A stretch of 64,000 nt of DNA, from assembly GCA_002478885.1 (NCBI GenBank), contig DLKC01000086.1, positions 9,122 through 73,121 of the forward strand, written 5' to 3'. Below the pieces are notes generated by a model that did no database searches, was not told the DNA's origin, and saw only the letters and a list, made by a program, of their open reading frames with translations. The DNA is from Chitinophagaceae bacterium UBA7600. GTDB lineage: Bacteria; Bacteroidota; Bacteroidia; Chitinophagales; Chitinophagaceae. Below are positions 1 through 9,298 of the stretch, piece after piece. The position numbers were made by a program, and so were the translations under genes. Position 1 is the first letter of the stretch. Each line of letters begins with the position of its first letter.

Positions 1-2
1 TA

Positions 3-857
3 AGGGGCCGTAAGGAAGCAACCGGACTTGGAGTTTTTTATGGCGTTCGGGAAGTATGTAACATGCCTGATGTAATGGAAAAACAAGGTCTTACGGTAGG
101 TGTTGAAGGTAAAACAGTGGTTGTTCAGGGCTTGGGAAATGTGGGTTATCATTCAGCGAAATATTTTAGAGAGAATGGCTCTAAAGTAGTTTGTATAGCT
201 GAGTTTGAAGGGGCAATCTATAACGAAAACGGATTGAATGAAGATGAGGTTTTCCTGCACAGAAAAAAAAGTGGCTCAATTTTGAATTTTACCGGCGCTA
301 AAAATCTTGCGAAAAGTTCCGACGCATTAGAACTCGAGTGCGACATCTTAATTCCGGCCGCACTGGAAAACGTTATTCATGGAGGCAACGCGCATAATGT
401 GAAAGCAAAAATAATTGGAGAAGCTGCGAATGGGCCGCTTACCCCTGAAGCTGATGATATACTTGCTAAAAAGGGAACATTGATTATTCCCGATATGTAT
501 CTTAACGCAGGTGGTGTAACGGTTTCCTATTTCGAATGGTTGAAAAATTTAAGCCATGTTCGCTACGGAAGGATGGAAAAAAGGTTTACCGAAAATATGA
601 ACAAACTCATCTTAAGCACCATGGAAGATATGACGGGCAAAACGGTAACCAAAGAAGAAAGAAGTTATATTGAACATGGACCCAACGAGGTCGATCTAGT
701 TTACAGCGGGCTCGAAGAAACCATGATTGATGCAACACACGAGATCGTGAACTGCTGGAAAGCTAATCCGCAAATTCCCGATATGCGCACTGCTGCATAC
801 GTAGTTGCAATTAACAAAGTAGGCACAGCATATGCAGAGCTTGGCATTTTCCCATAA
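3..857 (+). CDS. Glu/Leu/Phe/Val dehydrogenase, C-terminal part (5' end outside window)
   Basis: Amino-acid dehydrogenase that interconverts glutamate (or a branched-chain amino acid) and its 2-oxo acid with NAD(P). The frame is open from base 3 and begins with GRKEATGLGV, the conserved entry to the NAD-binding domain, so the first internal ATG at 63 is not the start and the N-terminal substrate domain lies outside the window. The Rossmann motif VQGLGNVG follows, then NAGGVTVSYFEW and a C-terminal helix ending AYAELGIFP, all typical of the family. About 285 residues remain of a usual 420-450. A hairpin terminator follows. Glutamate is the likely substrate, but the residues that decide specificity are mostly in the missing part. 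Confidence 0.9.
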   Translation, partial: RGRKEATGLGVFYGVREVCNMPDVMEKQGLTVGVEGKTVVVQGLGNVGYHSAKYFRENGSKVVCIAEFEGAIYNENGLNEDEVFLHRKKSGSILNFTGAKNLAKSSDALELECDILIPAALENVIHGGNAHNVKAKIIGEAANGPLTPEADDILAKKGTLIIPDMYLNAGGVTVSYFEWLKNLSHVRYGRMEKRFTENMNKLILSTMEDMTGKTVTKEERSYIEHGPNEVDLVYSGLEETMIDATHEIVNCWKANPQIPDMRTAAYVVAINKVGTAYAELGIFP

Positions 858-877
858 CATATTTTTTATGATATTTT

Positions 878-908
878 AAAGCTCTTCATTATTGATGAGC
901 TTTTTTTG
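878..908 (+). terminator. Rho-independent terminator after the dehydrogenase
   Basis: AAAGCTC and GAGCTTT form a 7-bp stem around a 12-nt loop, followed by a run of T, starting about 20 bp after the stop codon. Confidence 0.75.
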
Positions 909-939
909 TTGCCGGGCGCCAGCATAAACATTCGGCCTC

Positions 940-959
940 GTTGCGTCGCACACTTTTAC
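940..959 (-). repeat. Dispersed 20-bp repeat, copy 1
   Basis: GTTGCGTCGCACACTTTTAC, 82 bp past the dehydrogenase stop, in the gene-facing orientation but beyond a terminator. Confidence 0.85.
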
Positions 960-1004
960 TGCACCTTCCGAAGCATCAACTTGTATATAAAATAGCAAAG
1001 AAAA

Positions 1005-1024
1005 GCCCCGGATATTTCCGGGGC
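1005..1024 (-). terminator. Perfect GC hairpin, terminator-like on the minus strand
   Basis: GCCCCGGA-TATT-TCCGGGGC is an 8-bp perfect stem with a 4-nt loop. Read on the minus strand it is followed by TTTTCTTT, as in a terminator, but no minus-strand gene ends just upstream. It may be a relic or serve an unseen transcript. Confidence 0.4.
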
Positions 1025-1335
1025 GATAATTTTTGATCAGTCGGTACGGATGTTTTTATTTGGTTTTCAGGGTTGTTTTATAATAACATCCAAATTTCAG
1101 TCTACATAGGTAAGGTAAGGTTACGGTTCAAACGGGCTTTTTTGTTTTTTTAAAGGTTCGGGATAATAACGGGTTGATTGATAAACACCAAGCATATGCC
1201 AAAACACAAATACATTGATTTTCAATTGAAATCTCTGATTTTTTTAACAGCAAATCCCACTATGGGAATTTTTTTTTAGGAAATGGGAAAGAAAAGTACA
1301 CCTTTTCCGGGTTTTATGCCCGGCGATGCACGGGT

Positions 1336-1355
1336 GTACAAGTGTGCGACGCAAC
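1336..1355 (+). repeat. Dispersed repeat, copy 2 (consensus)
   Basis: GTACAAGTGTGCGACGCAAC, exact consensus; lies upstream of the T9SS cargo gene, followed by AAAGCCC. Confidence 0.9.
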
Positions 1356-1475
1356 AAAGCCCATTACATAGATAAAAGTTGGGGCCATCACTTTGTGCAG
1401 TTTTAAATCATGTTCATTTGTTTGGTAACTTACTGCTGTATTATTCTTTACGCAAATTTTTTAACCTTCAAAACT

Positions 1476-2402
1476 ATGTTTATGAAAAAACGCCATTTGT
1501 TTTTCCTGTGTTTAGTGCTGGCTACCAGCTTTGAGGTTAGTGTTAATGCTGTGGCACAACCCGATACACTAAATATTCCTAAACCGGCAATAAAAGGTGA
1601 TTCTATCTTATGCCCCAATTCAACCGGAACATTGCGCACGCAAAAGGGTTACGACAGTTACCAATGGTACAAACGCAATTACGGGTCTAACAAAACCAAA
1701 GCCGTTGAGGGAGCCACCACCAACGAACTTGCGGTGAGCAGCAATGAAACACCTGCTTATTTTTCAGTGGTTGTTACTGTAAAAAATATAAGGCTGCAGT
1801 CTGACGAAAAGCTGGTTGACGGATTGGTTTTCCTTCTTCCATCCGTTAAGATAGGTGGGGGGTTCAAAAATGGCCCGGGGTATTCCATCCTTAGAGAAGG
1901 CGATACCGGCGTTTTTACACTTACAAAACCATACAATACGAATATTACGTGGTTTAGAGACGGTGAGCCAATTCCCGGCGAAACGACCAATTCTCTTTAT
2001 GTGACTACCGGCGGTGTATACACTGTTCAGGGCGCACCAAGAACCTGCCCCGTATACATTGTTCCGTTGGGTATTGACCTGTTTGTACAATTAAAAAAGC
2101 CTCGGGACAGTAGCTTTAATTTTGCAAGCACGACATCAACCGTAGCCGCCATTATTGATCAGGAAAAAAACGCCGTCAAAGTATACCCCAATCCTGCGAG
2201 AGATAACATAAAGATCGAAGGACTGGATGCATCTAAAATAACGGGGATCTCCATTGTTGACATACGTGGTAATATTGTTTTGAAGACAACCACCCTTGCC
2301 GCTTCGCTAACAATGAATATTCAGCAGTTGGTGGCTGGAGTCTACTATATCAAACTCGAAAATTCAGCCATAATGCAAACGATTAAAATAGTTAAGGAAT
2401 AA
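1476..2402 (+). CDS. Secreted protein with T9SS type A C-terminal sorting domain
   Basis: Exported protein of about 308 residues. The start at 1476 (MFMKKRHLFF) gives a normal signal peptide ending near VNAVAQ; the upstream ATG at 1410 would add 22 residues before it. The middle has two Ig-like or PKD-like stretches (SILCPNSTGTLRTQKGYDSYQWYK and a second with WFRDGEPIPGE). The C-terminus (VYPNPARDNIKIEG ... GVYYIKLEN ... IKIVKE) matches the type A sorting domain, which directs cargo through the type IX secretion system to the surface or medium. The true function is unknown; adhesion or matrix binding is possible. A strong bidirectional terminator follows. Confidence 0.85.
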   Translation: MFMKKRHLFFLCLVLATSFEVSVNAVAQPDTLNIPKPAIKGDSILCPNSTGTLRTQKGYDSYQWYKRNYGSNKTKAVEGATTNELAVSSNETPAYFSVVVTVKNIRLQSDEKLVDGLVFLLPSVKIGGGFKNGPGYSILREGDTGVFTLTKPYNTNITWFRDGEPIPGETTNSLYVTTGGVYTVQGAPRTCPVYIVPLGIDLFVQLKKPRDSSFNFASTTSTVAAIIDQEKNAVKVYPNPARDNIKIEGLDASKITGISIVDIRGNIVLKTTTLAASLTMNIQQLVAGVYYIKLENSAIMQTIKIVKE

Positions 2403-2405
2403 AAT

Positions 2406-2439
2406 AAAAAAGGCGCGCTGAAAACAGCGCGCCTTTTTT
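2406..2439. terminator. Bidirectional terminator between T9SS cargo gene and lipA
   Basis: GGCGCGCTG-AAAA-CAGCGCGCC is a 9-bp perfect GC stem with a GNRA-like AAAA loop, flanked by A and T runs on both sides. It can end both convergent transcripts. Confidence 0.9.
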
Positions 2440-2451
2440 ATTTATAGCCAA

Positions 2452-3369
2452 CTAGATATTTTTTGCCAGTTCTTTTTCTTCCTGCCATTTACTTCGGCCA
2501 TAGCCTTTAAATACATGGCGCTCGCTGTGGTAGGATGAACGCACAAGGGGACCGCTTTCCACATAGTCAAATCCAAGCTCATAACCTATTTCTCTTAATT
2601 CAGCAAACTCATCCGGGTGAACAAATCTTTCAACCGGCAAATGCTTTTGTGTTGGCTGAAGGTATTGTCCGAGTGTAACTACATCTACATTAGCCAAAGC
2701 AAGGTCCTCCAGGGTTTGAACAACCTCTTCCTTCTTCTCTCCCAACCCGAGCATGATGCCGGTTTTTGTGCGCATGCCCCCCTGCTTTAACGTTCGAAGC
2801 ACTTCAATACTTCTGCGGTATTTGGCTTGTATGCGCACCTGTTTAGACAAACGTTCCACTGTTTCTACATTATGACTAACAACCTGCGGCGCTGCATCTA
2901 TTATGCGCTGTATATTTTCTGCTTGCCCTTTAAAATCCGGGATCAGCGTTTCAAGTGTAGTTCCTGGGTTTAAAGCCTTAACGGCTTTAATGGTATTGTA
3001 CCAAATAATGGAGCCGCCATCCCGCAATTCATCCCTGTCAACGCTTGTGATAACTGCGTGCTTTACTTTCATCAGGTGAATGGCTTCGGCCACACGCTGA
3101 GGTTCGTCCCAATCAACCGGGTCTGGCCGGCCTGTTGCTACTGCGCAAAAACCGCAACTTCGGGTACACACGTTGCCAAGTATCATGAAGGTAGCGGTGC
3201 CTTCGCCCCAACATTCTCCCATGTTTGGGCAATTGCCGCTTTCGCAGATAGTATGCAGTCTGTGAGTATCAACAAGTCCACGAACATGTTTATAATTCTC
3301 ACCCAGTGGCAACTTTACCCTCAGCCAATCGGGCTTTCTTGTTTTCTGTACTATTGGTAATTCCTGCAT
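2452..3369 (-). CDS. lipA: Lipoyl synthase
   Basis: Radical-SAM enzyme that inserts two sulfurs into octanoyl groups on lipoyl domains of 2-oxo acid dehydrogenases and the glycine cleavage system. All cluster ligands are visible: auxiliary-cluster cysteines C42, C47 and C53 ([12 protein letters not shown]), the radical-SAM motif C68-x3-C72-x2-C75 (CTRSCGFC), and the C-terminal RSSY motif at 277-280 whose serine caps the auxiliary cluster. At 305 residues it has the usual length. It stands alone, convergent with the T9SS cargo gene. Confidence 0.97.
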   Translation of the reverse strand: MQELPIVQKTRKPDWLRVKLPLGENYKHVRGLVDTHRLHTICESGNCPNMGECWGEGTATFMILGNVCTRSCGFCAVATGRPDPVDWDEPQRVAEAIHLMKVKHAVITSVDRDELRDGGSIIWYNTIKAVKALNPGTTLETLIPDFKGQAENIQRIIDAAPQVVSHNVETVERLSKQVRIQAKYRRSIEVLRTLKQGGMRTKTGIMLGLGEKKEEVVQTLEDLALANVDVVTLGQYLQPTQKHLPVERFVHPDEFAELREIGYELGFDYVESGPLVRSSYHSERHVFKGYGRSKWQEEKELAKNI

Positions 3370-3466
3370 GCAAAAGATTTACGAAATGCAAGGTTACAAA
3401 ATGACCGGGTGGATGGTTTGCGACACACGGAAAACAACCTGCTGTTTGCTGAAAATTGCTCTACCT

Positions 3467-3486
3467 GTACAAGTGTGCGACGCAAG
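3467..3486 (+). repeat. Dispersed repeat, copy 3
   Basis: Consensus with the last base G; 66 bp from the stop of the minus-strand barrel gene. Confidence 0.88.
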
Positions 3487-3552
3487 AGACGATGCCATGA
3501 AAGGCTACGGCCCGGTACACAATAACCTCAGTAAATGATTGACAAATGTAGC

Positions 3553-4395
3553 TTACTTTCTTTTACCGAATTCAATGGCGATGTAAGCGTTGTAGAAGAA
3601 TTGCTTTGGCTCGTTTTGTATCATGATTGGCATTTCTTTGCTGTAATATTCAGCGTTAATGCCTACTTCGAGTGCAGAAAGCAGCTCGTTGTACCTGCCA
3701 TAATCGAAACGAAGCGCAAGGCGTGCATAAGCGCCGGGAACGAATTTACCTTCGGTAAAACCCTTGGTGAAACCTGATGCTCCATTGATGAGTGTTGGGT
3801 CGAGAAATTTATCGGCAACGGTGTCGCTATATCTTATATCGTTATCGGTATTGGTGTTGGGGTCGTGCACGTTTAGATAATAGGGTTTCAGATATCCGAG
3901 GCTTAAGCCCCCACCGTATATTGCTGAAACGGCCACGCCGTTTTTATTGCCCTTACCACCAATGAGGTATTGCTGACCAACTCCTGCCTTCAGGTAATAA
4001 AAGTTATTTTCTTTTCCATAAACATATGGATTGCCAACAAGAATAAATCCGCCGCCTATATCCTGCCCGGAAGAAATTTTTTCTTCTTTGGGGCTTTTAC
4101 GTTCGCCAAGTTCAAGCCACCATAAGCTCGTTTTTTTAATGGTTTTGTATTTACCATGTTCATAGAACATTCCCCAGCCATCGGTGTTAATCTTGAAGCC
4201 GAAAGCAGATTGCTTTGCATAAATGAGCGAACCTTCTTCGTATTGCTTCATTAGCTGGTTAAGCCTGGCATTACGCTCTTTCTTTTTATCTTCTTTTGAT
4301 TGTGCAGCTGGCTTTGTATTGTTGGTGGTTTGTGCGAAAGCCGTTACAGTGAGTGTACTTATAACTATCAGAAAAATGATCTTCTTCACGCTCAT
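3553..4395 (-). CDS. Secreted protein, probable outer-membrane beta-barrel
   Basis: About 280 residues. The start at 4395 (MSVKKIIFLIVISTLTVTAFAQ) gives a clean signal peptide; a longer frame to 4434 adds 13 residues without signal character. A charged linker (SKEDKKKERNARLNQLMKQYEEGSL) is followed by alternating strands rich in Gly, Tyr and Phe and a final strand ending in AIEFGKRK, typical of Bacteroidota outer-membrane barrels. No enzyme motif was seen. It is divergent from the OsmC gene, whose start is 38 bp away, so the two probably share a promoter region. The function is unknown. Confidence 0.75.
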   Translation of the reverse strand: MSVKKIIFLIVISTLTVTAFAQTTNNTKPAAQSKEDKKKERNARLNQLMKQYEEGSLIYAKQSAFGFKINTDGWGMFYEHGKYKTIKKTSLWWLELGERKSPKEEKISSGQDIGGGFILVGNPYVYGKENNFYYLKAGVGQQYLIGGKGNKNGVAVSAIYGGGLSLGYLKPYYLNVHDPNTNTDNDIRYSDTVADKFLDPTLINGASGFTKGFTEGKFVPGAYARLALRFDYGRYNELLSALEVGINAEYYSKEMPIMIQNEPKQFFYNAYIAIEFGKRK

Positions 4396-4433
4396 ATGAT
4401 TTGTAGCTCGTAAATTTAGGCAAAAATAAAGCA

Positions 4434-4838
4434 ATGACTTCTCAAATTATTTATAAAGGCTCGTTAAGGACGGAAGCGACACATTTGCAAAGCGGCACTC
4501 TAATTGAAACCGACGCCCCTATTGATAACCAGGGTAAAGGAGAACGTTTTTCGCCAACCGATCTGCTCGCAACTTCTCTCGGAAATTGCATGATGACCAT
4601 CATGGGAATTAAAGCAAGAGACATGAATATTGACCTCACTTCAACCACTATAGACATTACCAAAATCATGAAGGCCGAGCCACGCCGTGTGGGAGGCATT
4701 AATGTTGCCTTTCATTTTCCTGAGCATTTGCAAACCGACGATAAGCAAAAGAAAATTCTTGAAAATGCCGCAGTAACTTGTCCTGTTGCAAAGAGCATTC
4801 ATCCAGATATCGATCTCGATGTAAAATTTAATTGGTAA
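4434..4838 (+). CDS. OsmC family protein (peroxide-reducing thiol protein)
   Basis: 134 residues with the OsmC/Ohr fold. The two conserved redox cysteines are C52 (ATSLGNCMMT) and C116 (VTCPVAKSIHP). Family members reduce organic hydroperoxides with these thiols, though many YhfA-like members are uncharacterised. No signal peptide, so it is cytoplasmic. Single gene, divergent from the barrel gene; a copy of the dispersed repeat lies 56 bp past its stop. Confidence 0.9.
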   Translation: MTSQIIYKGSLRTEATHLQSGTLIETDAPIDNQGKGERFSPTDLLATSLGNCMMTIMGIKARDMNIDLTSTTIDITKIMKAEPRRVGGINVAFHFPEHLQTDDKQKKILENAAVTCPVAKSIHPDIDLDVKFNW

Positions 4839-4894
4839 CGCTATTTATTGAATATTTATTTTGAACCGTGCTGCAGAATAAAAATTTAACTTCT

Positions 4895-4914
4895 GTTGCG
4901 TCGCACTCTTGTAC
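4895..4914 (-). repeat. Dispersed repeat, copy 4
   Basis: GTTGCGTCGCACTCTTGTAC, 56 bp past the OsmC stop. Confidence 0.9.
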
Positions 4915-4960
4915 TTTTTTTGCGTGGCCGGGCAATAATGCAGCACACATGCCATTTTAA

Positions 4961-5719
4961 CTACCGTCTCACATGAACATTATGATCGCTTAGATAAGCT
5001 TTTAAGTCAGCAATGCCTATCTCTTTAAAATGAAAAATACTTGCTGCCAGCGCCGCGTCTGCTCTGCCCCGTTCAAAAACATCTACAAAATGCTGCATTG
5101 TTCCGCCGCCGCCACTGGCTATTACCGGAACAGGCAGTGTTGACGAAAGTGCACTGGTAATATCATGGGCAAATCCTTGTTTGGTGCCATCGTGATTCAT
5201 TGATGTAAGAAGAATTTCGCCGACTCCAAGATCAAAAGCTTGTTTTGCCCAGTCGACGCAACGAACCTCTGTCTTCGTTCTGCCACCATTCAAATAAACA
5301 TACCACTCGTCATCTTCCTCTTTTTTTGTGTCGATGGCGAGAACCACGCACTGGCTGCCAAAATCTTTTTCCAATTCACGGATCAATGCTGGGCGTTTAA
5401 ATGCAGCCGTATTTACCGAAATCTTATCGGCACCATTTTGCAGCAGCACGCTTACGTCTTCTACAGAGGAAATGCCACCGCCAACCGTAAACGGAATATT
5501 GATCTTATGTGCAATTTTATTAACCAGCTGTGCAAGCGTTTTTCTTTTTTCAACTGTAGCAGTTATGTCGAGAAACACCAATTCATCAGCACCCTGCTGC
5601 GCATACAGAGCACCAAGTTCTACCGGGTCGCCGGCGTCGCGCAGGTCGACAAAATTGGTGCCTTTAACTGTGCGTCCATCTTTTATATCGAGGCAGGGAA
5701 TAATTCTTTTTGTGAGCAT
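4961..5719 (-). CDS. hisF: Imidazole glycerol phosphate synthase, cyclase subunit
   Basis: Cyclase half of the HisF-HisH synthase, which turns PRFAR plus ammonia into IGP and AICAR. The start at 5719 ([20 protein letters not shown]) puts the catalytic aspartates at D11 and D130, the positions found in characterised HisF proteins; the longer frame to 5770 is rejected because its extra residues come from the repeat region. 252 residues, (beta/alpha)8 barrel, with two phosphate-binding loops (VGGGISS and ASGGGG). Last gene of the trpEGDCF-GNAT-trpBA-hisHAF series. No hisI/hisE follows; the next gene is on the other strand. Confidence 0.97.
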   Translation of the reverse strand: MLTKRIIPCLDIKDGRTVKGTNFVDLRDAGDPVELGALYAQQGADELVFLDITATVEKRKTLAQLVNKIAHKINIPFTVGGGISSVEDVSVLLQNGADKISVNTAAFKRPALIRELEKDFGSQCVVLAIDTKKEEDDEWYVYLNGGRTKTEVRCVDWAKQAFDLGVGEILLTSMNHDGTKQGFAHDITSALSSTLPVPVIASGGGGTMQHFVDVFERGRADAALAASIFHFKEIGIADLKAYLSDHNVHVRR

Positions 5720-5751
5720 ACCTGTTTTTATTTGCCGAAATATTTGTTGCG

Positions 5752-5771
5752 GTAAAAGTGTGCAATGCAAC
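5752..5771 (+). repeat. Dispersed repeat, copy 5 (degenerate)
   Basis: GTAAAAGTGTGCAATGCAAC, between hisA and hisF, 35 bp past the hisA stop. Confidence 0.7.
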
Positions 5772-5806
5772 GATGCTTAATACGTATTCGCATGAACGGC
5801 CAAAAA

Positions 5807-6535
5807 TTATTCAGCATTATTATTAAAGCTGGCGAGTTCGTTTAAATTTATTCTTCCCTCGTAGATTGCTTTTCCAACAATTGCGCCGTTGCAACCTATT
5901 GCTTCAAGCGCATACAAATCGTTCAAAGTCGCGACCCCGCCGCTTGCAATAAATTCCAGCTTTGGAAATTTGTTGATTATGTTTTCGTATAACTTAACCG
6001 AAGGCCCTTCCAACTTACCGTCTTTACTTATGTCGGTGCAAAATACCTGCCGCACGCCGTGGGAAATGTATTTTTCAAGAAAGTCGTATACACAAACATC
6101 GGTTGTTTCAAGCCAGCCGCCGACCGCTATCTTTTCGTCTTTAACATCGGCGCCGAGTAAAAATTTATCTGCGCCAAATTTTCCAAGCCAATCTGTAAAT
6201 GTGGCATGCTCTTTTACAGCAAGACTGCCGATTGTAGCGAATGCTGCGCCTGAACTGAAAACAATTTCAAGGTCTTCTTTCTTTTTTATTCCACCGCCAA
6301 AGTCAATCACGAGTCCGGTGGTTTTAGCTATTACCTCCAGCACCTTCCAGTTTTTTACAGCGCCGGCTTTCGCGCCATCCAGATCGACGAGGTGCAGACG
6401 TTTTAATCCGGCTGCCTCAAATGCTTTAGCTACCTCGGCTGGTTGTTCGTTATAGACGGTCTTTTGATTATAGTCGCCCTGGGTTAACCGAACGCATTTG
6501 CCGTCGATAATGTCTATTGCAGGAATAATTTGCAT
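5807..6535 (-). CDS. hisA: ProFAR isomerase (phosphoribosylformimino-5-aminoimidazole carboxamide ribotide isomerase)
   Basis: Isomerises ProFAR to PRFAR, the substrate of HisF-HisH. 242 residues, (beta/alpha)8 barrel with catalytic D8 in MQIIPAIDIIDGK, the substrate segment RLTQGDYNQKTVY, and phosphate loops DFGGGIK and ASGGVA. It starts 2 bp after the hisH stop, so translation is probably coupled. The gap of 87 bp to hisF holds a degenerate copy of the dispersed repeat. A dual HisA/TrpF (PriA) role is not needed, since trpF is present nearby. Confidence 0.96.
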   Translation of the reverse strand: MQIIPAIDIIDGKCVRLTQGDYNQKTVYNEQPAEVAKAFEAAGLKRLHLVDLDGAKAGAVKNWKVLEVIAKTTGLVIDFGGGIKKKEDLEIVFSSGAAFATIGSLAVKEHATFTDWLGKFGADKFLLGADVKDEKIAVGGWLETTDVCVYDFLEKYISHGVRQVFCTDISKDGKLEGPSVKLYENIINKFPKLEFIASGGVATLNDLYALEAIGCNGAIVGKAIYEGRINLNELASFNNNAE

Positions 6536-6537
6536 GC

Positions 6538-7128
6538 TTATAATTCGAGGAAGTTCTTTAATATTTTTTCACCTACGGCCGCGCTTTTTTCGGGATGAAA
6601 CTGCACACCATAGAAATTATTCTTGTGCAGGGCTGAACTGTATGACTGCACATAGTCTGTGATTGCTATAGTATGTTCCCCTAGTGCTGCATAAAATCCG
6701 TGAACAAAATAGCAGTAACTGTTATCCGGGACATCTTTAAACAATCCCGTTTTTAAATCGTAGATATTGTTCCATCCGATTTGGGGTACTTTTACTGAAA
6801 CATCGACCGGTGAAAAATGCTTTACATTTTCATCAAATATGCCAAGGCATTCTGTGTCGTTTTCTTCCGAATGCTTACACATCAATTGCATGCCCAGGCA
6901 AACGCCTAACACAGGCTGATTAAGATTTTTGAGCAGTTCATCCAGTCTTCTTTGGTTTAAGTAACGCATGGCGCTATTGGCTTCTCCGACACCGGGAAAA
7001 ATGACTTTATCTGCAGCCCTGATCTGTTCATGATCATCTGTAACAACAGCCTCTACGCCGATACGCTCAAGCGCATACATTACAGATTGTATATTTCCAG
7101 CGTTATACTTTACAATTACAAGTTTCAT
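6538..7128 (-). CDS. hisH: Imidazole glycerol phosphate synthase, glutamine amidotransferase subunit
   Basis: Class I glutamine amidotransferase that feeds ammonia to HisF. 196 residues with the nucleophile C77 (GVCLGMQLM), H178 and E180 (FHPEKS), and the oxyanion segment FPGVGEA. Its ATG overlaps the trpA stop by one base (TAATG), so it is likely translated by ribosomes that have just read trpA. This joins the last his genes physically to the trp operon. Confidence 0.97.
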   Translation of the reverse strand: MKLVIVKYNAGNIQSVMYALERIGVEAVVTDDHEQIRAADKVIFPGVGEANSAMRYLNQRRLDELLKNLNQPVLGVCLGMQLMCKHSEENDTECLGIFDENVKHFSPVDVSVKVPQIGWNNIYDLKTGLFKDVPDNSYCYFVHGFYAALGEHTIAITDYVQSYSSALHKNNFYGVQFHPEKSAAVGEKILKNFLEL

Positions 7129-7898
7129 TACTTCAAAATAGAATCGAGAAATGATTTTGTTGCACCTCCAAGGTTCGCTGTGTTTTCCAGCGCTTTAATG
7201 TAAGCACTCCCTATGATCGCACCGTTTGCATGCTTGCAGGCGGTATCAAAAGTGTGTTTGTCTTTGATTCCAAAACCAACAAGAACCGGGTTTTTCAATT
7301 GCAGCTTTCGCAATTTGTCGAGATAAGCCTCGACCGGTAAAAAGTCTTTGTCACTCCCCGTAATTGAGGAAGAAGAGACTGCATATAGGAACCCGGTGCT
7401 TAGTGAATCAAGTTTTTTTGTCCGTTCCTCCGAGGTTTCGGGTGTTACAAGGAAAATAAAATTTAACCCATAGCGTCGGATGATTGCTCCGTATTCAGAT
7501 TCAAATTCGTGCTCCGGTAGATCGGGAAGAATTAAGCCATCGACTGGCGCATCTGCACAATACTGACAGAATTTTTCAAAACCAAACTGCAGAACGGGGT
7601 TCATATAACCCATCAAAATAACAGGTACATAAATTTCCTTTCTGAAATTTTTCAGTTGCTGAAACAATACATCTATACTCATTCCATTCTCCAACGCCTT
7701 GCTTCCACTGGCCTGTATTACGGGCCCATCTGCCAGGGGATCACTGTATGGCATGCCAACTTCTATAAGGTCAGCACCATTTTCCTGTAATGCTTTCATT
7801 ACCCTGACTGTGCTGTTCAATTGCGGGTAGCCTGCAGTACAATAGACATTGAGAACACGCTCTTTTTTTCTGGTGAATAATGCTTCTAACCTGTTCAT
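7128..7898 (-). CDS. trpA: Tryptophan synthase alpha subunit
   Basis: Cleaves indole-3-glycerol phosphate to indole and glyceraldehyde 3-phosphate. 256 residues from the ATG at 7898 (MNRLEALFTR); the longer frame to 7919 starts with TTG and is less likely. Catalytic Glu and Asp are E46 (ADLIEVGMPYSDP) and D57 (PLADGPVIQ). The phosphate-binding segments VSSSSITG and VGFGIK are present. It follows trpB after a 90-bp gap holding a repeat copy and overlaps hisH by one base. Confidence 0.97.
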   Translation of the reverse strand: MNRLEALFTRKKERVLNVYCTAGYPQLNSTVRVMKALQENGADLIEVGMPYSDPLADGPVIQASGSKALENGMSIDVLFQQLKNFRKEIYVPVILMGYMNPVLQFGFEKFCQYCADAPVDGLILPDLPEHEFESEYGAIIRRYGLNFIFLVTPETSEERTKKLDSLSTGFLYAVSSSSITGSDKDFLPVEAYLDKLRKLQLKNPVLVGFGIKDKHTFDTACKHANGAIIGSAYIKALENTANLGGATKSFLDSILK

Positions 7899-7931
7899 TG
7901 ATGATTCTTTATTGCTCAATTATATTCTTCA

Positions 7932-7951
7932 GTACAAGTGTGCGACGCAAC
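7932..7951 (+). repeat. Dispersed repeat, copy 6 (consensus)
   Basis: Exact consensus, 37 bp past the trpB stop, in the trpB-trpA gap. Confidence 0.92.
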
Positions 7952-7988
7952 GATGCATAATACTTATTCAAAAGCCAGGCACAAAAAA

Positions 7989-9209
7989 TTACTCTTCAAT
8001 ATGCATTGCCTTCATATAGGTGGCGAGATCTTTATCGCCTCTTCCACTTAAACACACAACCACAACATCACTCGGTTTAAACTTCATTTGATGCAACGCT
8101 GCCAATGCATGTGCACTTTCCAGCGCGGGAATAATGCCTTCGAGTTTCGCCAATTCAAATGCTGCTCTCAGTGACTCGTCGTCTGTAGCACTTAAAAATT
8201 TCCCCCGACCACTTTCAAACAAATGCGCATGCAATGGGCCAACCCCAGGATAATCTAAACCTGCTGAAATGCTGTGTGGCTCTACAACCTGGCCATCTGC
8301 AGTTTGCATAACAAGACTTTTACTTCCATGCAAAATGCCCGGCTTTCCAAGTTGTGTTGTTGCTGCACTATAGCCGCTCTTTATCCCCATGCCTGCCGCT
8401 TCAACTGCAACAAGCTCCACACTCAACTCATCAAGATAATTGTAAAACATACCAGCCGCGTTACTGCCGCCGCCAACACAAGCCACTACATGCGTGGGCA
8501 ACTCACTGCCTGTTTTCTCCTTCAATTGCCAACGTGCTTCTGCGCTGATGATACTTTGAAAACGTGCCACCATATCTGGATATGGATGCGGGCCGACAAC
8601 ACTTCCAATGATATAATGCGTATCTAGCGGATCATTGATCCATGCCCGGATAGCCTCATTGGTTGCGTCTTTTAGTGTTTTACTCCCACTCGTTGCAGGA
8701 ACTATTTTTGCACCAAGCATCTTCATGCGTGCAACATTAGGAGCTTGCCGTTCAATGTCTTTCTCGCCCATATATACTACACATTCAACACCTTTCAATG
8801 CACACACCGTTGCAGTTGCAACACCATGTTGTCCCGCACCTGTTTCTGCAATAATTCTTTTCTTACCCAAACGTTGCGCAAGCAAAATTTGCCCTACCGT
8901 ATTATTTATTTTATGCGCACCGGTGTGATTTAAGTCTTCCCGTTTCAGATAAACATTTGTATTGTGCAAATTGCTCAAACGTTTTGCCAGGTAGAGCGGC
9001 GTTGGTCTGCCTACATAATCACGAAGCAAATCGTTGAACTCTTTCTGAAACGCTGTATCGTACATCATGTTGAGGTAGTTATTGCGCAGCTCTTCCACAT
9101 TGCGATGCAACATTTCCGGAATATATGCACCGCCAAAATTTCCATAGTAGCCGAAAATGTTTGGCTGCTTATAAGTTCCCTTATTGTCTGATGTTGTTAT
9201 GTTGATCAT
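7989..9209 (-). CDS. trpB: Tryptophan synthase beta subunit
   Basis: PLP enzyme that condenses indole with serine. 406 residues; the PLP lysine is K100 in HTGAHKINN, the indole-tunnel and catalytic Glu segment is [10 protein letters not shown], and the phosphate cup is GGGSNAAGM. It is of the TrpB1 type that pairs with TrpA. The upstream gap of 89 bp to the GNAT gene carries no repeat copy. The 18 bp spanning its start (9207-9224) are identical to those at the start of the DUF4965 gene at 51 kb. Confidence 0.98.
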   Translation of the reverse strand: MINITTSDNKGTYKQPNIFGYYGNFGGAYIPEMLHRNVEELRNNYLNMMYDTAFQKEFNDLLRDYVGRPTPLYLAKRLSNLHNTNVYLKREDLNHTGAHKINNTVGQILLAQRLGKKRIIAETGAGQHGVATATVCALKGVECVVYMGEKDIERQAPNVARMKMLGAKIVPATSGSKTLKDATNEAIRAWINDPLDTHYIIGSVVGPHPYPDMVARFQSIISAEARWQLKEKTGSELPTHVVACVGGGSNAAGMFYNYLDELSVELVAVEAAGMGIKSGYSAATTQLGKPGILHGSKSLVMQTADGQVVEPHSISAGLDYPGVGPLHAHLFESGRGKFLSATDDESLRAAFELAKLEGIIPALESAHALAALHQMKFKPSDVVVVCLSGRGDKDLATYMKAMHIEE

Positions 9210-9298
9210 TGTATATTTTTTATGAACCCAACTTTACGATTACTATGATGCTTTGGTTGCTCGAAGTAAAAGCTTAACCTGCATCTCAACTTACGCAT

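Larger units (their letters stand above)
858..1475. other. Long intergenic region, no gene seen
   Basis: After the terminator this stretch holds two copies of the dispersed 20-bp repeat (940-959 and 1336-1355, opposite orientations, 376 bp apart) and a GC hairpin at 1005-1024. The rest is AT-rich with homopolymer runs. No convincing promoter motif or reading frame was found. Confidence 0.5.

Noticed and set aside
5240..5755. Long plus-strand frames opposite hisF (and similar frames opposite other genes, e.g. 9682-10203)
   Set aside because: They are shadows of well-supported genes on the other strand and have no recognisable product.
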